The position numbers were made by a program, and so were the translations under genes. A stretch of DNA of 11,579 nucleotides, taken from NCBI GenBank assembly GCA_016550405.1, contig JABXGX010000185.1:1-11579 (forward strand). Direction: 5' to 3'. This document shows, one piece after another, positions 6,634 through 11,579 of this stretch (the first letter of the stretch is position 1; each line of letters starts with the position of its first letter). The notes under the pieces were generated by a model that made no database searches, had not been told where the DNA came from, and saw only the letters and a program-made list of their open reading frames with translations. Source of the stretch: an archaeon (GTDB taxonomy: Archaea; Asgardarchaeota; Hermodarchaeia; Hermodarchaeales; Hermodarchaeaceae).

Positions 6634-8361
6634 ATGGAAAACAAAGACATTATCAAGGTCCTCAATGAAATCGCGGCGCTATTAGAATTGAAGGATGAGA
6701 CATTTCGCTCACGAGCTTATCGCCGTGCGGCGCGATCAATCGAGGAACTATCAGAAAGTCTTCAAGAGATTGCTGCTCGGAATGAACTTGAAGAGATTCC
6801 AGGCGTAGGAAAAGCGATTGCCAAGAAGATAGTCGAATTATTAGAAACTGGGCAGTTGCAATACCTCACAAAATTACGTGATGAACTCTCTTCAGAACTC
6901 ATTGAGTTGCTCGAGATTCCTGGAATAGGACCAAAGACTGTCAAAGTGTTGCGTGATGGTCTTAGAGTCCAAAACATTGAACAACTCCGTCAAGCCCTTG
7001 AAGACCATCGGATTCGTGACCTACCTGGCTTTGGAGCTAAATCCGAAGAAAATATCCAACGAAGTTTGGACATGTACTTGGAACACAGCTTCCAACATAA
7101 AGGTCGCATCTTCATTGGAACCGCAGTCCCTATCGCCCAACGCCTAGTTCATGAACTGAAGCAACTCGAAGTCGTCGAGCAAATCGAAGTTGCCGGCAGT
7201 CTTCGCCGCTGGAAAGAAACTGTTGGAGATATCGACATACTCGTTACTTCCCATGACCCTACACCAATTATGGACAGTTTCGTAAACCTTCCTGGCGTCG
7301 CTAAAGTACTCGCCCATGGACCCACCAAGTCAAGTATCATATTAGAAGAAGGCATTCAAGCCGATATCCGAGTGATTGAGCCAGAATCCTTCGGAGCGGC
7401 GCTCCAGTACTTCACAGGGTCAAAAGCACATAATATTATTCTTCGGAGTCTAGCGCGCCAACAAGGTTGGAAGCTAAGCGAGTATGGCTTGTTTGATGTG
7501 AAAACTGATGAACGGATTGCAGGATCTACTGAAGAGGGCATATATCAAAAACTGGGTATGCCGTGGATTCCTCCAGAGCTTCGTGAAGAGACTGGTGAAA
7601 TTCAAGCGGCTCTTGAAAATCGTCTACCAACACTCATCCAACAAGAGAATATTCGTGGTGATCTTCATGTCCATACGAATTGGAGTGACGGGAAAGACAC
7701 CATCGAAAAAATGGCAAAAACAGCACGACAACGAGGATATGAGTACCTCGGGATCTGTGATCACTCAAAACAAATTCGCATGGCAAATGGCTTAGATGAA
7801 AAGCGTCTTCTGAAGCAAATTGAGACTATTCGCCGAATTGACAAGAAAATGACAGGCATTCATCTTCTTGCTGGTGTCGAAGTCGATATCCACTCAGATG
7901 GAAGTCTTGATATCCAGGATGATGTCCTTGCACAAACCGACCTGGTGGTGGCAGCAGTCCATTTTGGTAGAAAGGCTTCTGAACAAGAAATGACCAATCA
8001 CCTCAGTCAAGCCTTGACGAACCCTAACGTGGATATTCTTGCGCACCCAACTGGTCGCATCGTGGGTCAACGAGCGCCCTATGAAGTGAACCTTGAGGAA
8101 CTCTCTATTACCGCAAAAAAGGAGAACGTCGCTCTTGAAATCAACTCACTTTTCCGCCTGGATTTGTCAGATACAGCTGCTCGTCTTGCCCAAGAAAAAG
8201 GCACGAAATTAGTGATTAACACAGATGCCCATGACTCGACTCAATTGAATGCAATCGTTTATGGTATCGCAATGGCTCGACGAGGGTGGGTTGAGGCATC
8301 ATCAGTGATAAACACAATGCCGTTTGCTCAACTTAGGAAAACCCTCAAACATGTAAAGTAA
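6634..8361 (+). CDS. polX: DNA polymerase/3'-5' exonuclease PolX with PHP domain, 575 aa
   Basis: Family-X polymerase used for gap filling in base excision repair and related pathways. Helix-hairpin-helix segments lie near 52-66 (EEIPGVGKAI), 91-105 (LLEIPGIGPKT) and 128-140 (DLPGFGAKS). The polymerase core has GSLRRWKETVGDID at 188-201, giving catalytic Asp 199 and 201, with the third at D244 (QADIRV), then YFTGSKAHN at 259-267. The PHP domain is complete: H345/H347 (GDLHVHTN), D376/H377, E416, H420, H443, H471 (AHPTGR) and D531/H533 (NTDAHD), so metal-dependent exonuclease activity is expected. Length matches the roughly 570-aa bacterial and archaeal PolX. It follows the photolyase by 92 bases and could form a DNA repair group with it. 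Its stop codon touches the decayed glycosylase tail on the other strand. Confidence 0.95.
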   Translation: MENKDIIKVLNEIAALLELKDETFRSRAYRRAARSIEELSESLQEIAARNELEEIPGVGKAIAKKIVELLETGQLQYLTKLRDELSSELIELLEIPGIGPKTVKVLRDGLRVQNIEQLRQALEDHRIRDLPGFGAKSEENIQRSLDMYLEHSFQHKGRIFIGTAVPIAQRLVHELKQLEVVEQIEVAGSLRRWKETVGDIDILVTSHDPTPIMDSFVNLPGVAKVLAHGPTKSSIILEEGIQADIRVIEPESFGAALQYFTGSKAHNIILRSLARQQGWKLSEYGLFDVKTDERIAGSTEEGIYQKLGMPWIPPELREETGEIQAALENRLPTLIQQENIRGDLHVHTNWSDGKDTIEKMAKTARQRGYEYLGICDHSKQIRMANGLDEKRLLKQIETIRRIDKKMTGIHLLAGVEVDIHSDGSLDIQDDVLAQTDLVVAAVHFGRKASEQEMTNHLSQALTNPNVDILAHPTGRIVGQRAPYEVNLEELSITAKKENVALEINSLFRLDLSDTAARLAQEKGTKLVINTDAHDSTQLNAIVYGIAMARRGWVEASSVINTMPFAQLRKTLKHVK

Positions 8362-8478
8362 TTACTCGATTTGGCATGAAGGACAGAAGTATACCGAGCC
8401 TCCAAGATAAGCGGCTTTCTTAATCTTACCTCCACATCCCTAGCACACACAGCCAGACCATCTACCTTGGGGGTACCA
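8362..8478 (-). pseudogene. Decayed C-terminal zinc finger of an Fpg/Nei-type DNA glycosylase
   Basis: Read leftward, the frame ending with TAA at 8364-8362 encodes WYPQGR, then after a garbled stretch C-stop-GCGGKIKKAAYLGG and SVYFCPSCQIE. C-x2-C-x16-C-x2-C ending in CPSCQ is the Fpg/Nei zinc finger, which helps hold damaged DNA. An in-frame TAG (8442-8440) replaces one residue between the first two cysteines, and a neighbouring frame gives a smoother DGLAVC reading just upstream, suggesting a frameshift near 8460. Another stop lies at 8496-8494, and no H2TH or catalytic N-terminal part was found further upstream. The remnant ends exactly where polX ends on the other strand. A sequencing error could explain one lesion but not the missing body of the gene. 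Confidence 0.65.
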
Positions 8479-8583
8479 TTGGAACCAGAGAGATCAGTGA
8501 TGTTCTGAAAAGAAATTAAGCAACAGTAATTCTTTCTCTTAAATTGGATAGCAACCAACCTTTTCAAATCCAATTCGCGTAAT

Positions 8584-8593
8584 GTTTTTATCT
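8584..8593 (+). promoter_or_regulatory. Candidate TATA box for the flavodoxin gene
   Basis: GTTTTTATCT, centred about 27 bases before the ATG at 8616, would suit an almost leaderless archaeal transcript. No Shine-Dalgarno site precedes the ATG, which agrees with that. Confidence 0.35.
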
Positions 8594-8615
8594 AATTCCC
8601 TTGAGACTAACCATC

Positions 8616-9041
8616 ATGAAAGCTGTTGTTGTGTACGACACTCAATTTGGTAACACTGAGCAAGTCGCAAGGGGCATTGCCAAAGTCATAAATGCTGACA
8701 CCATTAAGGTTTCTGAGGTTGAAGTTTCGAAACTCAAACCATATGATCTATTCGCATTTGGGTGTCCCGTCCATGCCTGGAATATGTCGTCGGGAATGAA
8801 AAAGGCGTTACAGAAACTCGAAGGCGAATCGTTTGCAGGGAAAAAAGCAGGCACCTTTGATACACGGATTGCTTCGAGGATGGCCGGCAACGCTGCAACG
8901 AAGATTCAGAAGAAGCTGAAGAAACTTGGCTTTGAAATTATTATGAAACCAGTTCACTTCATTGTGGCGGGTCGAGAAGGCCCCCTCGCTGAGGGTGAAA
9001 TGGATAAGGTCCAAGCATTTACAGCCTTAAAGTCAACCTGA
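8616..9041 (+). CDS. Short-chain flavodoxin domain protein, 141 aa
   Basis: Soluble FMN-binding electron carrier or flavoprotein domain. The N-terminal strand and phosphate loop VVVYDTQFGNTEQVARGIA (T9 to T14 region) is the flavodoxin signature. FGCPVHAWNMSSGM near residue 50 is the second FMN-contacting loop, and AGTFDTRI followed by GNAATKIQKKLKKLGFEI and the closing EGPLAEGEMDKV complete the fold. Length is normal for a single-domain flavodoxin. The ATG at 8616 is chosen because the family starts directly with this strand; an in-frame TTG lies at 8601. The broken C-GCAxxG-C-C gene follows 18 bases downstream, so the two may once have formed a redox pair. The partner enzyme cannot be told from the sequence. 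Confidence 0.88.
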   Translation: MKAVVVYDTQFGNTEQVARGIAKVINADTIKVSEVEVSKLKPYDLFAFGCPVHAWNMSSGMKKALQKLEGESFAGKKAGTFDTRIASRMAGNAATKIQKKLKKLGFEIIMKPVHFIVAGREGPLAEGEMDKVQAFTALKST

Positions 9042-9059
9042 GTTGGAGAGAGGGGAATT

Positions 9060-9495
9060 GTGTCATCGAAACCTTCTGAGATAGCCAAAGCACTTTTTGG
9101 AGAACAAAAGTATTCCTGCTCGCAGGCCGTTTTGGCGCCTACGGCGAATACATCAGTAATGGAAAAATTGATCGAGTTGCATGAAAATCGCTTCTGCCTT
9201 CAGTAGTGGTGTTACGGGACTGGGGAACCTCTGTGGTGGATTAACTGGAACCCTAATGGCTATTGGCTTAAAGTATGGCGGGGCCAGCGGCGAGGATTAT
9301 GACAAAGTCAATATAGTGACCCGACAGCTCTTGGACGAATCCATCACACTCCATGGGTCCATCATGTTTCGCGACCTAATCAATCACGACCTACACACCG
9401 ATACGGACATCGACCACGCCTTCAAGACAGGCGCTTTCGACAACGACCCAAAATTCATTGAAGACATTATAGTAATTCTAGGTAACGTACTATAG
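9060..9495 (+). pseudogene. C-GCAxxG-C-C family redox protein, broken by two frameshifts
   Basis: From GTG 9060, behind the GGAGAGAGGGG stretch, the first frame reads to YSCSQAVLA, which carries the first conserved Cys of the family. Similarity then moves to a second frame at about 9137 (YGEYISNGKIDRVA) and to a third at 9181 (MKIASAFSSGVTGLGNLCGG and onward). Each step equals one missing base, so two single-base losses lie within about 45 bp. The last frame continues through LTGTLMAIGLKYGG to a normal end (PKFIEDIIVILGNVL) at 9495. The third and fourth conserved cysteines are also gone: GSIMFRDL has Phe and DNDPKF has Asp where the family usually has Cys. Frame loss together with cysteine loss argues for true decay rather than read error. 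Intact members are thought to be redox-active; the function is poorly defined. Confidence 0.7.
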
Positions 9496-9536
9496 GCTAG
9501 CGGATTTTAGACTCAAATCTGAATTTGGGGGAATTA

Positions 9537-9580
9537 AGAAACACTAAACATTACCGTTTTACGGTTTAGTTAGTCGTGCT
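9537..9580 (+). repeat. Left copy of a ~45-bp direct repeat flanking the nucleotidyltransferase cassette
   Basis: The first 24 bases, starting AGAAACACTAAACAT (9537-9560), match 10538-10561 at 23 of 24 positions. Weaker similarity continues to a shared GTGCT at the end. The copy also contains an imperfect hairpin: ACTAAA pairs with TTTAGT and CCGT with ACGG around a TTT loop. Confidence 0.75.
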
Positions 9581-9620
9581 AACACGCATTGTTGGACGAA
9601 GGCTACACACAACGTGTTAG
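9579..9620. repeat. Imperfect hairpin resembling an attC recombination site
   Basis: CTAACACG (9579-9586) and CGTGTTAG (9613-9620) are perfect 8-bp inverted arms. Inside them, after a CA bulge on one side only, TTGT pairs with ACAA, and a further TG pairs with CA around one unpaired C. Outer arms ending CTAAC/GTTAG, a spacer bulge, an inner arm and an extrahelical base together resemble integron attC folding. The flank is not a perfect GTTRRRY: on the minus strand it reads GTTAGCA. It lies 3' of the leftward gene pair, where an attC would be expected. Alternatives are a terminator hairpin or a transposon end. Confidence 0.4.
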
Positions 9621-9631
9621 TCACTACCACA

Positions 9632-9643
9632 TAACACGTGATA
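9632..9643. repeat. Short near-palindrome around CACGTG
   Basis: TAACACGTGATA is palindromic except for one base pair and repeats the AACACG word found in the adjacent hairpin and in the right-hand boundary. It lies between the hairpin and the end of the nucleotidyltransferase gene. It may be part of the same recombination or binding site; no function can be assigned. Confidence 0.3.
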
Positions 9644-9650
9644 ACTCTGG

Positions 9651-9660
9651 AATAAAAAGA
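9651..9660 (-). terminator. Possible T-rich transcription stop after the nucleotidyltransferase gene
   Basis: On the minus strand TCTTTTTATT follows the stop codon at 9674 by about 13 bases. A T tract without a hairpin is sufficient for termination in many archaea. The evidence is only this short tract. Confidence 0.3.
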
Positions 9661-9673
9661 CCCTCATCTACCT

Positions 9674-10279
9674 TTAATCTCTAGTGAGCTGATCATCCAT
9701 CCACTTCTTCTGTTGTTCAATAGATTTTTCAGCGATCTCAATTAACTCAGAAAGTAGAGATTCGACCTTTGTCAATTTCGCGATTCGGTGTAATTCTTGT
9801 GTTTGAATTTTTGGTTTCATTCGAATATATACAGCTAATGCATCTTCTAAGTCACGTGGTGAACCAAACTTTAGCTTGTGATTTATAAATGCTTCAGGAC
9901 TCACAAGAGTGATTTTGAAATTTTCAATAGGTAATTCAAGTGCAGTTCGCAATGTATCTTCGTCCTCAATAGAGAAATTACCTTTAAGATCAAGCCGTGT
10001 TGAAAGTGTTTGATGGAAAATTGTTACATGGGATTTCTCCCCGAACGCTGCAAGTAGTTCATCTCTGGTAACCTGAAAATGATTTTTACCTAGATACTCA
10101 CAGAAATCTTTGACGTCTAGTTCTTCATGATCGATGATTAAATCAATATCTTGTGTTGATCGTGGATAACCATAGACTGAAACTGCAACCCCACCAACCA
10201 CAACATACCGAACATTTCGTTGATGAAAATAATCTGTAATGATTCTTAAGAGCTCTAGAAAGGAAGCTGGTTCACTCAT
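9674..10279 (-). CDS. Nucleotidyltransferase-fold protein, toxin-antitoxin/AbiEii-like, 201 aa
   Basis: Protein of the polymerase-beta-like nucleotidyltransferase superfamily. VVVGGVAVSVYGYPRSTQDIDLII gives the GG motif (residues 29-30) and the DxD pair (D44, D46). A third acidic residue is likely D97 in TRLDLKG. A KLKFGSPRDLEDAL stretch at about 154-167 is typical of the AbiEii/MNT-like branches, many of which transfer nucleotides to tRNA or to a partner protein in toxin-antitoxin and phage-defence modules. The ATG at 10279 overlaps the end of the upstream small gene by 8 bases (ATGAGTGA), showing translational coupling. A sampled 60-base line (9721-9780) is 35% G+C, clearly lower than the catalase next door. 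The pair is bracketed by direct repeats. The toxin role is inferred; no target can be named. Confidence 0.8.
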   Translation of the reverse strand: MSEPASFLELLRIITDYFHQRNVRYVVVGGVAVSVYGYPRSTQDIDLIIDHEELDVKDFCEYLGKNHFQVTRDELLAAFGEKSHVTIFHQTLSTRLDLKGNFSIEDEDTLRTALELPIENFKITLVSPEAFINHKLKFGSPRDLEDALAVYIRMKPKIQTQELHRIAKLTKVESLLSELIEIAEKSIEQQKKWMDDQLTRD

Positions 10280-10472
10280 TTACTTCCCTCTTAGATAATA
10301 CTACTTCAAGCGAATTAAGTGAAGCCAATCGTGTAGCTGCTTCAATCCAGGCAATACCACGACAAAGCATCTCAGTTTCTGATAGCCTACGAAGTAAAAG
10401 TGCAGTTCGAGTCAAATCACGAAGTCTGTAAGGAGGCATTCGTCGATGCAGTTTAGAAACTATTGAACCCAT
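10272..10472 (-). CDS. Small basic helical protein, 66 aa, coupled to the nucleotidyltransferase gene
   Basis: I do not recognise the family. The protein is rich in Arg and Leu (for example LTRTALLLRRLSE) and predicted by eye to be mostly helical, with no signal peptide, membrane segment or cysteine pair. There is no R-x4-H motif, so it is not a HEPN toxin. The reading is supported by its 8-base overlap with the following nucleotidyltransferase gene and by the lack of another gene between that gene and the repeat at 10526. The ATG at 10472 is the only good start, since an in-frame TGA lies 12 bases further upstream; no Shine-Dalgarno site is seen. By position it could be the antitoxin or partner of the nucleotidyltransferase. 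A fragment of a longer gene is possible. Confidence 0.55.
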   Translation of the reverse strand: MGSIVSKLHRRMPPYRLRDLTRTALLLRRLSETEMLCRGIAWIEAATRLASLNSLEVVLSKREVNE

Positions 10473-10525
10473 GATATTTGATTCTCATTCTACCTAAAAA
10501 ATCCGTCTTTTTGCGAAGAAAAAAT

Positions 10526-10539
10526 CTAACACGCGTTAG
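10526..10539. repeat. Right boundary word CTAACACGC with adjoining GTTAG
   Basis: CTAACACGC (10526-10534) is an exact direct copy of 9579-9587, 947 bases away. Immediately after it comes GTTAG, so the site reads CTAAC-ACGC-GTTAG, a short imperfect palindrome. On the minus strand the outer side is GTTAGAT, which fits the GTTRRRY core of integron recombination sites. It overlaps the start of the right copy of the longer repeat. Confidence 0.5.
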
Positions 10540-10582
10540 AAACACTAAACATCACCGTTTTCTGGTTAGGTTTGTCAGTGCT
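10538..10582 (+). repeat. Right copy of the ~45-bp direct repeat
   Basis: Matches 9537-9580: 23 of the first 24 bases are identical, then similarity weakens with small gaps to the shared GTGCT end. The two copies are exactly 1001 bases apart in the same orientation and enclose the small gene, the nucleotidyltransferase and the attC-like hairpin. The TATA-like sequence of the catalase region (10581-10590) begins at its right edge. Confidence 0.75.
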
Positions 10583-10590
10583 TATAATTA
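10581..10590 (+). promoter_or_regulatory. Candidate TATA box upstream of catalase
   Basis: CTTATAATTA resembles an archaeal TATA box and would give a leader of about 70 bases. A second A+T-rich run (ATTTTTAAA, near 10628-10637) would give a shorter leader. The 10473-10683 gap holds nothing else recognisable apart from the repeats. Confidence 0.3.
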
Positions 10591-10670
10591 GGAAGTAAAA
10601 ATCTTTGCCGATTAGGAAGAGGTAATGAATTTTTAAAGCTGAATAACGCTCTTTCAAATCAATCAAATTT

Positions 10671-10675
10671 GGAGG
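10671..10675 (+). promoter_or_regulatory. Shine-Dalgarno site for catalase
   Basis: GGAGG lies 8 bases before the TTG at 10684. It is the best site in the region and decides the unusual TTG start; no in-frame ATG is available before the conserved part of the protein. Confidence 0.7.
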
Positions 10676-10683
10676 ATTGAGTA

Positions 10684-11579
10684 TTGGCAAAGAAAAAAAG
10701 ACTAAAACCCACAACAACAGATGCTGGGATCCCGGTAGCCAGCGATGAGTTTTCTCTTACCGTGGGGCCTGATGGCCCAATTCTGCTGCAGGACCACTAC
10801 CTGATGGAGCAGATGGCCAACTTTAACAGAGAGATGATTCCAGACCGCCAGCCCCACGCAAAAGGTTCTGGGGCCTTCGGATACTTTGAGGTGACCAAGG
10901 ACGTCAGCGCTTATACAAAGGCGGCCGTTTTCCAACCGGGCACGAAGACCGAGGTGTTAGCCCGGTTCTCCACTGTGGCTGGCGAGAGCGGCAGTCCCGA
11001 TACCTGGCGGGATGTGCGTGGCTTTGCGCTGAAGTTTTACACCACAGAGGGCAATTATGACATGGTGGGAAACAACACCCCTGTGTTTTTCGTACGCGAT
11101 CCTATGAAATTCCAGCACTTCATCCACTCCCAGAAGCGCCGTGCGGACAACGGCCTGCGCGATAACGACATGCAGTGGGACTTCTGGACGCTTTCGCCCG
11201 AGTCGGCCCATCAAGTCACCATCTTGTTTAGCGATCGTGGGATCCCCAGGAGCTATCGGCACATGAACGGCTACTCGAGCCACACATATATGTGGGTCAA
11301 TGCCAAAGGCGAGCGATACTGGGTGAAGTATCACTTCAAGACAAACCAGGGCATTGACTACCTCACCCAGGAAGAGGCCGACCGGATTGCTGGTGTTGAT
11401 GCCGATTACCACCGCCGCGATCTTTCCGAAGCGATCAAGCGAGGGGAGTACCCCAGTTGGACCCTGAAAGTCCAGATCATGCCCTTCAAAGAGGCCGAAA
11501 ATTACCGATTCAACCCCTTCGACTTGACCAAGGTGTGGCCCCACGGAGACTACCCAGTACACGAAGTGGGCCAGCTGAC
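10684..11579 (+). CDS. katA: Monofunctional heme catalase (partial, C-terminus outside window)
   Basis: Heme enzyme that dismutates hydrogen peroxide. The 298 visible codons are open to the edge. Catalytic His is H58 in [18 protein letters not shown], and the catalytic Asn lies in [12 protein letters not shown] (N130/N131). [26 protein letters not shown] near 93-118 and the [27 protein letters not shown] stretch are typical catalase signatures. The protein resembles the small-subunit clade of about 480-500 aa, so some 190 residues lie outside. Translation starts at TTG 10684 behind GGAGG. Sampled lines are 48-58% G+C and favour codons ending in C or G, such as CTG and GCC, unlike the carotenoid genes and much richer than the adjacent A+T-rich cassette. 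This suggests fairly recent transfer, probably from a bacterium. Its role fits the oxidative and light-stress theme. Confidence 0.93.
   Translation, partial: MAKKKRLKPTTTDAGIPVASDEFSLTVGPDGPILLQDHYLMEQMANFNREMIPDRQPHAKGSGAFGYFEVTKDVSAYTKAAVFQPGTKTEVLARFSTVAGESGSPDTWRDVRGFALKFYTTEGNYDMVGNNTPVFFVRDPMKFQHFIHSQKRRADNGLRDNDMQWDFWTLSPESAHQVTILFSDRGIPRSYRHMNGYSSHTYMWVNAKGERYWVKYHFKTNQGIDYLTQEEADRIAGVDADYHRRDLSEAIKRGEYPSWTLKVQIMPFKEAENYRFNPFDLTKVWPHGDYPVHEVGQL

Noticed and set aside
8440..8442. In-frame TAG in the zinc-finger remnant as a recoded codon (for example pyrrolysine)
   Set aside because: The remnant also has an upstream stop, a probable frameshift and no enzyme body, so decay is the simpler reading, and no pyrrolysine genes are in the window.
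8328..8573. 81-codon open frame on the minus strand
   Set aside because: The conserved zinc-finger residues of this stretch are in a different frame. The open frame is a by-product of the decayed glycosylase tail, apart from a short DGLAVC piece that marks a probable frameshift.
9181..9495. 104-aa protein starting MKIASAF as a complete gene
   Set aside because: It lacks the first part of the family, including the first Cys, which is present just upstream in other frames. It is treated as the last part of the broken gene at 9060-9495.
10272..10279. MNT-HEPN toxin-antitoxin assignment for the small gene and nucleotidyltransferase
   Set aside because: The 66-aa partner is too short and lacks the R-x4-H motif, so only a general nucleotidyltransferase module is claimed.
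10957..11562. 201-codon open frame on the minus strand
   Set aside because: It is antisense to the catalase coding sequence, whose catalytic motifs are clear. The frame is open because of the G+C-rich codon pattern, and no family is recognisable.

Overview
The window most likely comes from an archaeon of moderate G+C. Three things point that way. The carotenoid genes resemble the haloarchaeal C50-carotenoid set. TATA-like boxes, rather than -35/-10 pairs, sit upstream of several starts. Several starts also carry GGAGG/GGTGA-type ribosome binding sites. An Asgard (Heimdallarchaeia-like) or other mesophilic, light-exposed archaeon would fit, but that lineage is an inference and a bacterium cannot be excluded from this sequence alone.

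Left part (1-4488): a divergent carotenoid locus. Leftward run a CrtI/CrtD-type desaturase and, 11 bases further on, a UbiA-type prenyltransferase cut by the window edge, which resembles lycopene elongase. Rightward run phytoene synthase (crtB) and a second CrtI desaturase. Together they could take GGPP to phytoene, then lycopene, then an elongated C45/C50 pigment. The 201-bp gap between the two arms carries candidate promoters for both directions and an inverted repeat.

Middle part (4489-9041): photoprotection and DNA repair. A small flavin-binding PPOX-family protein (leftward) is divergent from a class I CPD photolyase, and the two may share one symmetric TATA box. Next come a complete family-X DNA polymerase with a PHP domain and a short flavodoxin. 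Exactly at the polymerase stop, on the other strand, lies the decayed zinc-finger tail of an Fpg/Nei-type DNA glycosylase.

Right part (9042-11579): accessory, mosaic DNA. A C-GCAxxG-C-C family gene is broken by two frameshifts. After it comes an A+T-rich leftward pair, a 66-aa protein overlapping a nucleotidyltransferase. This pair is bracketed by a 24-bp direct repeat (23/24 identical) and a 9-bp direct repeat, with an attC-like imperfect hairpin at its 3' end, so it looks like a mobile cassette. The window closes with the first 298 codons of a heme catalase whose higher G+C and codon use suggest recent acquisition.

No tRNA, rRNA, CRISPR array, transposase or integrase was recognised. The main points for follow-up are the cassette-like unit, the two decayed genes, the folded 3' region between crtI and the PPOX gene, and the C50-type carotenoid locus.
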